Below, piece by piece: positions 33,897-41,820 of a DNA stretch of 64,000 bases. A program made the translations under genes and the position numbers. This DNA is from Pseudomonas sp. Teo4. GTDB lineage: Bacteria; Pseudomonadota; Gammaproteobacteria; Pseudomonadales; Pseudomonadaceae. Each line of letters begins with the position of its first letter. Within the stretch, counting starts at the first letter, position 1. Location: contig NZ_JAXCIL010000001.1 in assembly GCF_034387475.1 (NCBI RefSeq), positions 1 to 64,000 on the forward strand. Reading direction: 5' to 3'. The notes under the pieces were generated by a model that was given only the letters and a program-made list of their open reading frames with translations, was not told where the DNA came from and searched no databases.

Positions 33897-35642
33897 TCAC
33901 GCCAACGGCCGACTATGCGCAAACAGCAAGTCGACAAAGCGTTCGGCAGTGGGTTGCGGTTCATGATTGGCCAGGCCAACCCGTTCGTTGGCCTCGATGA
34001 TCACGTAATCGGGCTGCTCGACATCGCGCACCATCAGGTCAAGGCCCACCACCGGAATCTCCAGGGCGCGGGCAGCCCGCACCGCCGCATCGGCCAGCAC
34101 CGGGTGCAGGCGCTCGGTCACGTCCTCCAGGGTGCCTCCGGTATGCAGGTTGGCGGTACGACGCACGGCCAGGCGTTGGCCAGCGGGCAGCACGCTGGTG
34201 TAATCCAGGCCAGCACTGCGCAAGGTACGCGCGGTCTCGTCGTCCATGGGAATGCGGCTTTCGCCGCCGGTTGCCGCCTGGCGACGACGGCTCTGGGCCT
34301 CGATCAACTGCTTGATGCTGTGCTTGCCATCACCGACCACCTGCGCCGGATGGCGGATGGCCGCCGCCACCACTTCATGGCCGATGACCACGATGCGCAG
34401 GTCGTGGCCGGGATGGAAGCTTTCCAGCAACACGCGGCTGTCGAAATGACGGGCTTGTTCGATGGCCTGGCGAACCTCCTCGAAGGTGGTCAGGTTGACC
34501 GCTACCCCTTGGCCTTGCTCGCCATCGACCGGCTTGACCACCACCGCACGATGCTCGTCGAGAAACGCCAGGTTGTCGTCGGCATTGCCCGCCAACTGCT
34601 GCACCGGCACTTGCAGCCCGGCACAGTGCAGTGCCTGGCGGGTAAGGCGCTTGTCCTGGCAGAGGGTCATGCTTACCGCACTGGTGAGGTCGCTTAGCGA
34701 CTCGCGGCAGCGCACCCGCCGCCCACCAAGACTGAGGGTGAACAACCCGCTGGCGGCATCCTCCACCTGCACCTCGATGCCGCGCCGGTACGCTTCGTCG
34801 ACGATGATCCGGGCATAGGGATTGAGCCCGGCTTCGGGGCCGGGGCCGAGGAACAGTTGCTGGTTGATGCCGTTCTTGCGCTTGACCGCAAAGGTGGGCA
34901 GGTTGCGAAACCCCAGCTTCTGGTACAGCCGCTTGGCCTGACGATTGTCGTGCAACACCGACAGGTCGAGGTAGGCCAGGCCACGGCTCATGAAGTGCTC
35001 GACCAGGTGGCGCACCAGCACTTCGCCGACACCTGGGCGGCTGCATTGTGGGTCGACGGCCAGGCACCACAGGCTGCTGCCCAGCTCTGGGTCATCGAAA
35101 GCCTTGGCATGGTTCAGGCCCATGACGCTGCCGATGACCGCGCCCGTGTCTTCGTCTTCGGCCAGCCAGTACACCGGCCCACCTTGGTGGCGCGGGGTAA
35201 GTCGCTCGGGTTGCACCGGCAGCATGCCGCGGGCCTGGTACAGGCTGTTGATGGCCTGCCAGTCGCCTTCGCTTTGGGCGCGGCGAATGCGAAAGCCGCG
35301 GAACACCCGCTGTGCCTGGCGGTAGTCGGTGAACCACAGGCGCAGGGTATCCGAGGGGTCAAGGAACAGCTGGTGTGGCGCCTGGGCCAGCAACTGCTGC
35401 GGCGCCGCCACATACAAGGCAATATCGCGCTCGCCGGGGCGCTCATCCTGTAGCGCTTCGGCCAGGCTCGCGGCGTCCGGGTAAGTGTGGCCGATCAACA
35501 GGCGGCCCCAGCCACAGTGCAGCGCCCGGGGCTGGTCGTGGGGCTCGCTGCCATCGCCGGCCAAGCGCGCCTGCAAGCGCTCGTAGGACGGCGACTGGCC
35601 ACGCAGCAGGCGCTGACCGTAAGCGATTTCGTGGGCTTTCAT
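33897..35642 (-). CDS. ngg: N-acetylglutaminylglutamine synthetase (GNAT + ATP-grasp)
   Basis: 581-aa cytoplasmic fusion enzyme. Residues about 100-280 form a GNAT acetyltransferase domain (SSLWCLAVDPQCSRPGVGEVLV, then SVLHDNRQAKRLYQKLGF). About 290-575 form an ATP-grasp ligase related to cyanophycin synthetase (VVVKPVDGEQGQGVAVN, later GLDLMVRDVEQPDYVIIEAN). Together they acetylate Gln and ligate a second Gln. The product is amidated by AsnO to give NAGGN, an osmoprotectant made by many pseudomonads and Sinorhizobium. The gene starts three bases after the asnO stop. Confidence 0.93.
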   Translation of the reverse strand: MKAHEIAYGQRLLRGQSPSYERLQARLAGDGSEPHDQPRALHCGWGRLLIGHTYPDAASLAEALQDERPGERDIALYVAAPQQLLAQAPHQLFLDPSDTLRLWFTDYRQAQRVFRGFRIRRAQSEGDWQAINSLYQARGMLPVQPERLTPRHQGGPVYWLAEDEDTGAVIGSVMGLNHAKAFDDPELGSSLWCLAVDPQCSRPGVGEVLVRHLVEHFMSRGLAYLDLSVLHDNRQAKRLYQKLGFRNLPTFAVKRKNGINQQLFLGPGPEAGLNPYARIIVDEAYRRGIEVQVEDAASGLFTLSLGGRRVRCRESLSDLTSAVSMTLCQDKRLTRQALHCAGLQVPVQQLAGNADDNLAFLDEHRAVVVKPVDGEQGQGVAVNLTTFEEVRQAIEQARHFDSRVLLESFHPGHDLRIVVIGHEVVAAAIRHPAQVVGDGKHSIKQLIEAQSRRRQAATGGESRIPMDDETARTLRSAGLDYTSVLPAGQRLAVRRTANLHTGGTLEDVTERLHPVLADAAVRAARALEIPVVGLDLMVRDVEQPDYVIIEANERVGLANHEPQPTAERFVDLLFAHSRPLA

Positions 35643-35645
35643 CGG

Positions 35646-37433
35646 TCAGATTCCTTGTTCGCTGAGCCACAGGTTCAGGGCCGCCAGTTGCCACAGCTTG
35701 GAGCCGCGCAGCGGGGTCAGCTGGCCATGCGGGTTGCTGAGCAAACGGTCGAGCATGGCCGGGTTGAACAGCCCACGGTCCTGGCTGGGGTCGGTCAGCA
35801 GCTCGCGCACCCAGTCCAGGGTCGCGCCTTGCAGGTGTTTCAGGCCGGGGACGGGGAAGTAGCCTTTCTTGCGGTCGATCACCTCATGGGGGATGACTCG
35901 TCGTGCGGCGTGCTTGAGCACCTGCTTGCCGCCCTCCGGCAGCTTGAAGCAGGCCGGAATGCGTGCCGAAAGCTCGACCAGGCGGTAATCGAGGAACGGG
36001 GTGCGGGCCTCGAGGCCCCAGGCCATGGTCATGTTGTCGACGCGTTTGACCGGGTCGTCCACCAGCATCACCGTGCTGTCCAGGCGCAGGGCCTTGTCGA
36101 CTGCATCGGGGGCGCCAGGGCGGGCGAAATGTTCACGCACGAAGTCGCCGGCAACGTCCGTTTCCAGCAGCCAGGGAGCCTGTACCGTGTCGCGGTACTC
36201 GGCGTGGCTGCGGTCGAAGAAGGCTTCGCGGTAGGCGCTGTAAGCGTCCTCGGCACCGTCGACCTGCGGGTACCAGTGGTAACCGGCAAACAGCTCGTCG
36301 GCGCCCTGGCCGCTCTGCACGCCCTTGCAATGCTTGGCCACTTCGCGCGAGAGCAGGTAGAAGGCGATGCAGTCGTGGCTGACCATCGGTTCGCTCATGG
36401 CACGGAAGGCGGCCGGCAACTGCTCGATGATTTCCTGCTCGGCAATGCGCAGCTTGTGGTGACGGGTGCCGTAGTGGCGAGCGATCAGGTCGGAGTACTG
36501 AAACTCGTCACCGCGCTCGCCGCCAGCGTCCTCGAAACCGATGGAGAACGTCGACAGGTCGTCCACGCCGACTTCACGCAGCAGGCCGACCAGCAGGCTG
36601 GAATCGACCCCGCCGGACAACAGCACACCGACATCCACCGCCGCGCGTTGGCGAATGGCCACGGCCTCGCGGGTGGCGTCGAGCACCCGGGTGGTCCAGC
36701 CTTCCAGGTCGAGCTCGCGTTCATCCAGGTTCGGCCCGTACTGCAGCTGCCACCAGGTCTGGCGCTCGACTTCGCCGTGGCGGTCGATACGCATCCAGGT
36801 GCCAGGTTCCAGTTTCTGCACATTGGCCAGCAGAGTGCGTGGCGCGGGCACTACGGCGTGGAAGTTCAGGTAATGGTTGAGGGCGACCGGGTCGATCATC
36901 GGGTCGATGTCACCGCCCTTGAGCAGCGCCGGCAGCGTCGAGGCAAAGCGCAGGCGCTCAGCGTTGCGCGACAGGTACAGCGGCTTGACGCCGAGGCGGT
37001 CACGGGCCAGGAACAAGCGTTGCTGGTCGCGCTCCCAGATGGCCAGGGCGAACATCCCGTTGAGCTTGGGCAGCAAGGCGGCGCCCCAGGCGTGGTAGCC
37101 CTTGAGCAGCACCTCGGTGTCGCCGTCGGACCAGAAGGTGTAGCCCAGGTCCTGCAGCTCCTGGCGCAGTTCGGGGAAGTTGTAGATGGCGCCGTTGAAC
37201 GCCAGCGACAGCCCCAGGGTGTTGTCGACCATGGGCTGGGCCGAGCCATCGGACAGGTCCATGATTTTCAGCCGACGGTGACCGAGGGCGATCGGGCCTT
37301 GGCTATGGAAGCCCCAGGCGTCGGGGCCACGTGGCGCCAAGTGATGGGTAATGCGCTCTACCGCGGCGAGGTCGGCCGGGCGAGGGGCTTGGTTGAGGGG
37401 GGTGAAACGTAACTCTCCTGCTAATCCGCACAT
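35646..37433 (-). CDS. asnO: N-acetylglutaminylglutamine amidotransferase (AsnO/AsnB-like)
   Basis: 595-aa class II glutamine amidotransferase/asparagine synthetase-type enzyme. Cys2 of MCGLAGE is the amidase nucleophile. The glutaminase domain runs to about 200 (RGPDAWGF, SLAFNGAIYN). The synthetase domain from about 230 has the PP-loop LLSGGVDSSLL at about 275. It amidates the C-terminus of N-acetylglutaminylglutamine and is first in the NAGGN operon, which is induced by high osmolarity in other species. Here only 36 bases separate its ATG from the stop codon of the prophage integrase, so its native promoter region appears displaced. Confidence 0.94.
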   Translation of the reverse strand: MCGLAGELRFTPLNQAPRPADLAAVERITHHLAPRGPDAWGFHSQGPIALGHRRLKIMDLSDGSAQPMVDNTLGLSLAFNGAIYNFPELRQELQDLGYTFWSDGDTEVLLKGYHAWGAALLPKLNGMFALAIWERDQQRLFLARDRLGVKPLYLSRNAERLRFASTLPALLKGGDIDPMIDPVALNHYLNFHAVVPAPRTLLANVQKLEPGTWMRIDRHGEVERQTWWQLQYGPNLDERELDLEGWTTRVLDATREAVAIRQRAAVDVGVLLSGGVDSSLLVGLLREVGVDDLSTFSIGFEDAGGERGDEFQYSDLIARHYGTRHHKLRIAEQEIIEQLPAAFRAMSEPMVSHDCIAFYLLSREVAKHCKGVQSGQGADELFAGYHWYPQVDGAEDAYSAYREAFFDRSHAEYRDTVQAPWLLETDVAGDFVREHFARPGAPDAVDKALRLDSTVMLVDDPVKRVDNMTMAWGLEARTPFLDYRLVELSARIPACFKLPEGGKQVLKHAARRVIPHEVIDRKKGYFPVPGLKHLQGATLDWVRELLTDPSQDRGLFNPAMLDRLLSNPHGQLTPLRGSKLWQLAALNLWLSEQGI

Positions 37434-37469
37434 GTAACGTAAACCCTTTGAGTTTCGGCACTCTTGGCG

Positions 37470-38660
37470 TTACTGGCTTTTAGCTCGTACCACTTTCGTA
37501 CCACTTTCCAGCGCTTTCAGCTTATCAAGCTCTGCCCAGTCGTTTGGCGAGTTGATCCACTTGGCATACGTGGAGAGCAGCACCTGCACGCTGTGCCCGA
37601 GTTGCGCGGCGATGAATGCCGGGTTCATGCCGGCCATCAGGCACATGGTCGCGTACGTGTGGCGAGTGTCGTACATCCTGCGGCGCCTAATCCCAAGCTT
37701 CCGCAAAGCTGCCTGCCAGTAACGTTTTTGACTCGTCTCGGACCTGATGTACATTTCCGAGCGGTCACCCGTCCCACTGGGGGCGAACACGTAATCTGAA
37801 CGCGCCTCGGTGAGCGGCCTGGCTTTTTCGAGCGCATGCACTGCTCGATCGTTCAATAAAACTTTCCGGGCACGCTTCGTTTTGGTGCGGTCTTGGATCA
37901 CGCCTCGGATCTGAATTCGGCACACGTGCGCTGTCTTTCCGCGCCTATCGATCTCGCTCCAGCGCAGAGCCATCACCTCTCCCGGCCGCATGCCGGTGTA
38001 GAAACAGAACTCGAAATAGGCTGCATAGATCGCCGTTATGCCGCTCGTAGTCTCGTATAGATGGGCAATGATCGAATCCGCCTCCTCCTTGGTGAAGGGG
38101 TCAACCTCGCGCTTCGGCACCTTTGCGCCTGGGATAGTCAGGGCAGGGTTTCGGACAATCAGTTCGTCAGTTACGGCCTGCTGGAAGATCGACACCAGCA
38201 GGCCGACCACGCCCTTGCGGCGGACCGGTGAAGTCCACTTGATTTCGTTCATGATCTTGCGCAGGCGCACCGACGTGATGGTATCGATCGGCAGCTCGGC
38301 CAGGTAAGGAATCCAATACACCTGCAATGCGGACCTGTAGTTCTTGCGGGTACCCTCAACGATCTGCAAACTGTTGAGCCAGTCCTGCGCGTAATCGAAG
38401 AAGATCGGCGTAGTTTGCTCCTGCACCACCACGCTGCGGGTATTGGGGAACAGCTCGGCGTACTTCTCTGCTGTCAGAGCGCCGAGCTTGTCCAGCCCCT
38501 TTACTTGAGCACGTAGACTCGCTGCTGCTGCGATCCCTTTCGCGGTCTGAGGGAGGGGGAGCGTCTCGCAGCACCGCTTCTTGTTCCAGGTGAAGCGAAT
38601 TCGGATTGAGCGCCCGACAAGCTCGACTCCGGCCGGCAGGTCCACAGGCTTTCGATCCAT
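37470..38660 (-). CDS. int: Prophage tyrosine-recombinase integrase
   Basis: 396-aa site-specific recombinase that marks the left end of the prophage. An N-terminal arm-binding region (RIRFTWNKKRCCETL) is followed by a core-binding SAM-like domain at about 80-180 and the catalytic domain at about 190-380. The domain shows the first Arg in GMRPGE, the HxxR box in DTRHTYA, the later LGH and the nucleophile Tyr in LSTYAKW. A strong AAGGAG precedes the ATG at 38660. It overlaps the excisionase gene by 160 bases and reads towards asnO. The left attachment core must lie near 37434-37469 but cannot be defined without the right junction. Confidence 0.95.
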   Translation of the reverse strand: MDRKPVDLPAGVELVGRSIRIRFTWNKKRCCETLPLPQTAKGIAAAASLRAQVKGLDKLGALTAEKYAELFPNTRSVVVQEQTTPIFFDYAQDWLNSLQIVEGTRKNYRSALQVYWIPYLAELPIDTITSVRLRKIMNEIKWTSPVRRKGVVGLLVSIFQQAVTDELIVRNPALTIPGAKVPKREVDPFTKEEADSIIAHLYETTSGITAIYAAYFEFCFYTGMRPGEVMALRWSEIDRRGKTAHVCRIQIRGVIQDRTKTKRARKVLLNDRAVHALEKARPLTEARSDYVFAPSGTGDRSEMYIRSETSQKRYWQAALRKLGIRRRRMYDTRHTYATMCLMAGMNPAFIAAQLGHSVQVLLSTYAKWINSPNDWAELDKLKALESGTKVVRAKSQ

Positions 38661-38845
38661 TCGTCATATCTCCTTTTGCTGTACATGATCCTGCCGTTGA
38701 TCTTCATCCACACCCAGTTGGGGATGATGCCTTTCTCACGCTTACGTTGAAGCGCCTTTGCCGTACACCCCACCAACTCGCCCATTCGCTTTTCGGTGAC
38801 CTTGTCGTGCACATGGTTGTTGGCCAGATTCTCTGCTGCTGCCAT
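38501..38845 (-). CDS. xis: Excisionase-family DNA-binding protein
   Basis: 114-aa protein. Residues about 12-68 form a MerR/excisionase-like winged helix: RMGELVGCTAKALQRKREKGIIPN, then the wing WMKINGRIMYSKRRYDEW. The last ~45 residues, rich in Ser, Arg and Pro, are encoded inside the integrase gene in another frame and look non-conserved. The functional protein may need only the first 70 residues. It starts two bases after the stop of the DUF1566 gene and probably directs excision with the integrase. Confidence 0.8.
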   Translation of the reverse strand: MAAAENLANNHVHDKVTEKRMGELVGCTAKALQRKREKGIIPNWVWMKINGRIMYSKRRYDEWIESLWTCRPESSLSGAQSEFASPGTRSGAARRSPSLRPRKGSQQQRVYVLK

Positions 38846-38847
38846 CT

Positions 38848-39624
38848 CTATTCCTCCTGACGCGTCAGGTTCTGGTTGTCACGCTGATCTGTAGCGACAG
38901 CGGCGGCCAGCGCCGCGAGCTCGGTCACCAGCGCTTCGGTACGCCCGTAAAACTTCCCGGCATCCTCGTTCACGAAGCGCTCGAGCACGGTGGCCACGGC
39001 CTGCTGGTTGGCCAAACCTCGCAGATCAGCCTCTGGCAAAGCCGCGTCGCTCGAATGGGCATGCACATAGGCGTCTTGTCGGATCAGCAGCATGCGAACC
39101 GGGCGGATGCCCTTGTACTTGGTGGCCCAGTTGGTAGTCGGCACGCACCAAGGCAGCATGTGCAGGTACCAGGAGCTGCCGGAGGCGTTCTGCGTGCTGG
39201 ACCAGTATTCCGCCTTGGTGAAGGCCTGCGTGGGCCCGCCTTCCCGTTGTATCGTCCAGTACCGGCCCCAGTCATCCAACTGCAGCAGATTTGCCCGCAT
39301 AACCTGCAGTTGCTCGATGCTCGGCAGGTACCACCCACGCTGTCCGCGGATGGTCATGCCCAGCACCTTGTTCGCGATCGCGCTGCCGGCCTCGGCCATG
39401 GCCAGGGTGTTGGCATAGCCGTCGAAGCGCGATTGCGCGCCCCGGACGGTGATCCGGGCGCCAGGCTGGTCCTGCCACTGCGCCTGGCTCTCGAACTCGC
39501 GCCCGGAGTCGATGACGGCGTGCTCGGCACCGTCGAAGAACAGGCGCCCGGCGTAGAAGCCGCCGCCCAGGGGCTGGCCAATAGCGGGTAGGGCGGCAGG
39601 GTTGATTGCGCGGTGTTTGATCAT
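38848..39624 (-). CDS. DUF1566-domain protein in the lysogeny operon
   Basis: 258-aa protein. The DUF1566 segment at about 100-195 has the family pattern GWYLPSIEQLQVM, later TKAEYWSSTQ and the final GIRPVRML, which resembles the C-type-lectin-like fold of formylglycine-generating-enzyme relatives. The C-terminal ~60 residues are helical. No signal peptide. The ATG at 39624 overlaps the stop of the preceding small gene (ATGA). It is found in leftward operons of other Pseudomonas phages, with no established function. No reverse transcriptase or template repeat is nearby, so it is not an obvious diversity-generating target. Confidence 0.75.
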   Translation of the reverse strand: MIKHRAINPAALPAIGQPLGGGFYAGRLFFDGAEHAVIDSGREFESQAQWQDQPGARITVRGAQSRFDGYANTLAMAEAGSAIANKVLGMTIRGQRGWYLPSIEQLQVMRANLLQLDDWGRYWTIQREGGPTQAFTKAEYWSSTQNASGSSWYLHMLPWCVPTTNWATKYKGIRPVRMLLIRQDAYVHAHSSDAALPEADLRGLANQQAVATVLERFVNEDAGKFYGRTEALVTELAALAAAVATDQRDNQNLTRQEE

Positions 39625-39764
39625 GGATTCTCTCGGAAGTGGTCGGCCAGTACGCGGCGCCCGTCCAGGCCGCAAGCGGCGGACAGGTCGAGGACCTGTC
39701 CGAAGGTGGTTTCTCGCTGTTGCAGGGCATCCCACAGCAGCAGGAGAAGGCCTGTTTGGCTCAT
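39621..39764 (-). CDS. Small phage protein, 47 aa
   Basis: 47-aa open frame starting [19 protein letters not shown] and ending in RRVLADHFRENP. Both ends overlap neighbours by ATGA (start within the stop of the 111-aa gene, stop within the start of the DUF1566 gene), which argues strongly for translation. It reads as one amphipathic to hydrophobic helix plus a basic tail. No family recognised. Confidence 0.6.
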   Translation of the reverse strand: MSQTGLLLLLWDALQQRETTFGQVLDLSAACGLDGRRVLADHFRENP

Positions 39765-40096
39765 GGCTCCTGCCCCCGAAGCTTTTCCGTCTGCTGCACC
39801 TGGTCACGATCAAGGAGCCTATCGATCCGGGCGAGAAGCATGTCCCGATACTCGACGTTGGTCAGGTCGTCGTTGATGTAGGCGATCGCCTCCCGAAGCA
39901 GCACGTCGGCCTCCTGCAGCTGGGCCTCATGCTCAGTCAGCTTGGCTTGCAGATCGCCCTCGCTGGCGCCGGCGATTACTGCCAGACCACTGCCGATTGA
40001 GACATGGGCGCCGAGTTTGGTGAAGTGCATGACCTGCCCCAGGCCGCCACCTTCAGGTGCGCGCAGCACCAAAGTGATTTTTTCAGGCTGCGTCAT
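39761..40096 (-). CDS. Hypothetical phage protein with C-terminal coiled coil
   Basis: 111-aa protein. The first ~45 residues look beta-rich ([13 protein letters not shown]). About 55-105 is a likely coiled coil ([23 protein letters not shown]). The ATG at 40096 overlaps the end of the phage csrA gene by 14 bases, so the two are coupled. Function unknown. Confidence 0.7.
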   Translation of the reverse strand: MTQPEKITLVLRAPEGGGLGQVMHFTKLGAHVSIGSGLAVIAGASEGDLQAKLTEHEAQLQEADVLLREAIAYINDDLTNVEYRDMLLARIDRLLDRDQVQQTEKLRGQEP

Positions 40097-40394
40097 TGGC
40101 TTGCTCCTGACCTTGGGCTTCACGCTCTTCCTGTTCCTCCACCAACAGCTGGCGCCACTCGGCTTCGGTGCGGTTCCCGTACAGTTCGTCCTGCGCCGCT
40201 ACCGGCTCAACTGCTAGCTCCGGCCGTGGCAAGCCAGCTGCCTTGCGCTCGGCAATTTCCTTGCGGTCGACGGCTACGCCTTGCGGCGCCTCAATGCCCA
40301 GGCGAACCTGGCTCCCTTTGACGCCCAGCACGACTAAGGTGATGTTGTTGGCGATCTTGATGGCTTCGCCTGTCTTACGGGTGAGGATCAACAT
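40083..40394 (-). CDS. Prophage-encoded CsrA-family RNA-binding regulator with acidic tail
   Basis: 103-aa protein. Residues 1-55 are a full CsrA domain ([39 protein letters not shown]) that keeps the N-terminal LILTR strand and the conserved Arg of the VDRKEI helix. It is closer to canonical CsrA than the chromosomal RsmI 8 kb away. Residues 60-103 form an added tail rich in Glu and Gln. AAAGGAG precedes the ATG. It is the start of a coupled string of genes ending in int. It may reprogramme host Rsm-controlled translation or regulate its own operon, which is inference. Confidence 0.9.
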   Translation of the reverse strand: MLILTRKTGEAIKIANNITLVVLGVKGSQVRLGIEAPQGVAVDRKEIAERKAAGLPRPELAVEPVAAQDELYGNRTEAEWRQLLVEEQEEREAQGQEQANDAA

Positions 40395-40484
40395 GCTCAA
40401 ACTCCTTTTTCAGGCAAGCCGGTGGCCCGCCGCGGTTGTTGGCTTTCGCAAAAATTAGGGAAGGATCAGGTCAGGCTATAAGTG

Positions 40485-40880
40485 TTACGCAATCGCCAGT
40501 GCGCACTCGGCGCGTCGCGTGGCAACACGGGTTTCAATTTTTCGCTCGCCGCCGTTACCGCCGCGGCGAATGCGCATTGCTTGGTCGTCTCCTAGCATTC
40601 CGTGGACGGCCATCAACAGGGCCAGGGCGGTTGTTGCCGGGCTAATGATCTGGCGCTTGAATGCCTCAATAACCAGGCCGCGCATGGTCTTGGCACCAAG
40701 CTTGAGGCGAGCGTCTTCAATGCGCTTTTCTACGGTCTTGGGGCTGATGCCCATCAGGCGCGCAATTTCTTTTTGGGTCAGATCGTTTGCTGCATGGAGA
40801 GTCGCCTCAAGCTCGCGCGGAGCAAGTCCCATGCCGAGAAAACCGGTCCAGCCGCTAGCAGTGATGGTTTGTGTGGTCAT
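40485..40880 (-). CDS. LuxR-type HTH protein, first gene of the leftward phage operon
   Basis: 131-aa protein with a LuxR/GerE-like helix-turn-helix at about 20-75 (APRELEATLHAANDLTQKEIARLMGISPKTVEKRIEDARLKL) and no receiver or ligand domain. The remainder is a basic region with RIRRGGNGGERK. The ATG at 40880 is preferred to 40895 because GGAG lies in front of it. A predicted promoter (40915-40943) with two repressor operators lies directly upstream, so this gene should be silent in the lysogen. Role unknown, perhaps a delayed-early regulator. Confidence 0.8.
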   Translation of the reverse strand: MTTQTITASGWTGFLGMGLAPRELEATLHAANDLTQKEIARLMGISPKTVEKRIEDARLKLGAKTMRGLVIEAFKRQIISPATTALALLMAVHGMLGDDQAMRIRRGGNGGERKIETRVATRRAECALAIA

Positions 40881-40914
40881 GCTGGCTTGCTCCATGCAGT
40901 GAGTTGGCGAATTA

Positions 40915-40956
40915 AAATTACCAAAGGCAATTTATCGTGTAAATGCCTTTGGTAAT
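40915..40956 (-). promoter_or_regulatory. Predicted leftward phage promoter PL with two operators
   Basis: On the minus strand TTTACA (40938-40943) and TAATTT (40915-40920) are separated by 17 bases. The operators TACCAAAGGCA (40919-40929) and TGCCTTTGGTA (40944-40954) are exact complements with start points 25 bases apart. One covers the -10 and spacer; the other lies just upstream of the -35. The same geometry is seen at PR. Confidence 0.7.
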
Positions 40957-40973
40957 ATTTTTTCGATGAGGCG

Positions 40974-40998
40974 CAAAAAAACCGCTCGTAAGCGGTTT
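40974..40998 (-). terminator. Terminator after the CI-like repressor gene
   Basis: On the minus strand AACCGCT-TACG-AGCGGTT is followed by a run of T residues, 22 bases after the repressor stop. Confidence 0.85.
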
Positions 40999-41019
40999 CA
41001 GCTTGTCTTTACGACTTGT

Positions 41020-41784
41020 TCACCTTGCGCTTCCTCCCCTCCAAGCTATCTGGCCGATAATTGGAAGCCCATCGGCAGCCCCGCTACTAAGCGTCTCATC
41101 GGGGTACCTCTGCTTATCCAGATTGTCAGACCTCAGCGCCCAGCCGCCAGAAATCATCTGGAAGGCCCTCCGGATGCTGGTTTTACCATCAGGGCGCCTG
41201 ATCAAAAAAATCTTCCCATCTTCAAGAGCTTTCTTGGATGTGTCGATCATGACCACGTCCTCATGGGTGATATGAGGAGCCATGCTGTCGTCTACAGCGT
41301 ACAAGATCCGGAGGTTTGGGTAATGTAGGCCCGCGTCCCTAAGCCAACCGCGCCGAAACAACATTCCCTCAGTAAGGCCCACGTGCTCATCATTCACCCC
41401 AGGAACAAATGAGTTGTCGTCCAAGAACTGGGGGATGAGCACATACTGCTCGTGAGGAATCGCATCCAAGACTTTGGCGCTGCGAGACCAGGTTGCTTTA
41501 AAGGACTCCGCAGTTACCTGCATGGCCGCAAAGGACTCAATCACCTCCGCAAGGCGAGGGCTGAAATCCCACACGGATACCCCAAGAATCTTGGCAAAGG
41601 CTGCGGCGACTGAGGCGTTGAGTGGGTTCACGCCGTTCAGATAATGGCTAACAGAGCTCTGGTTAATACCCAAGAGGTGCGCAAGCTTCTCCTGAGTGAG
41701 CTTCAGCTCCTTTTTTTTGCCATCGAAGATCGCCTTGAGTCTTTGGCACTCTTCCTTTCGATCGGAGGGTAGGGGCTTTTTCAT
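41020..41784 (-). CDS. CI-like phage repressor (XRE HTH + S24 peptidase)
   Basis: 254-aa repressor that should hold the lytic promoters silent. Residues about 10-70 form an XRE helix-turn-helix (LTQEKLAHLLGINQSSVSHYLNG). About 130-245 is a LexA/CI-type self-cleavage domain with Ser in VDDSMAPHI and the general-base Lys in RPDGKTSIRR. The start at 41784 has no clear ribosome site. A good promoter (TTGAAT-17-TATTAT, 41791-41819) would begin transcription at about the ATG, giving a leaderless message like lambda cI. A longer frame to 41826 would overlap that promoter. RecA-triggered cleavage is expected from the family. Confidence 0.92.
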   Translation of the reverse strand: MKKPLPSDRKEECQRLKAIFDGKKKELKLTQEKLAHLLGINQSSVSHYLNGVNPLNASVAAAFAKILGVSVWDFSPRLAEVIESFAAMQVTAESFKATWSRSAKVLDAIPHEQYVLIPQFLDDNSFVPGVNDEHVGLTEGMLFRRGWLRDAGLHYPNLRILYAVDDSMAPHITHEDVVMIDTSKKALEDGKIFLIRRPDGKTSIRRAFQMISGGWALRSDNLDKQRYPDETLSSGAADGLPIIGQIAWRGGSAR

Positions 41785-41790
41785 CGTCCA

Positions 41791-41819
41791 ATAATATTCC
41801 CGATAGTAATACCATTCAA
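41791..41819 (-). promoter_or_regulatory. Predicted repressor-maintenance promoter (PRM-like), leaderless
   Basis: Minus-strand TTGAAT (41814-41819), 17-base spacer, TATTAT (41791-41796). The +1 should fall at about 41784, the first base of the repressor start codon. An operator (41821-41831) adjoins the -35, the position from which a bound repressor can activate. Confidence 0.6.
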
Positions 41820-41820
41820 A

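Noticed and set aside
38848..39624. DUF1566 protein as target of a diversity-generating retroelement
   Set aside because: No reverse transcriptase, accessory protein or template repeat nearby, and the C-terminal region is not an isolated variable repeat.
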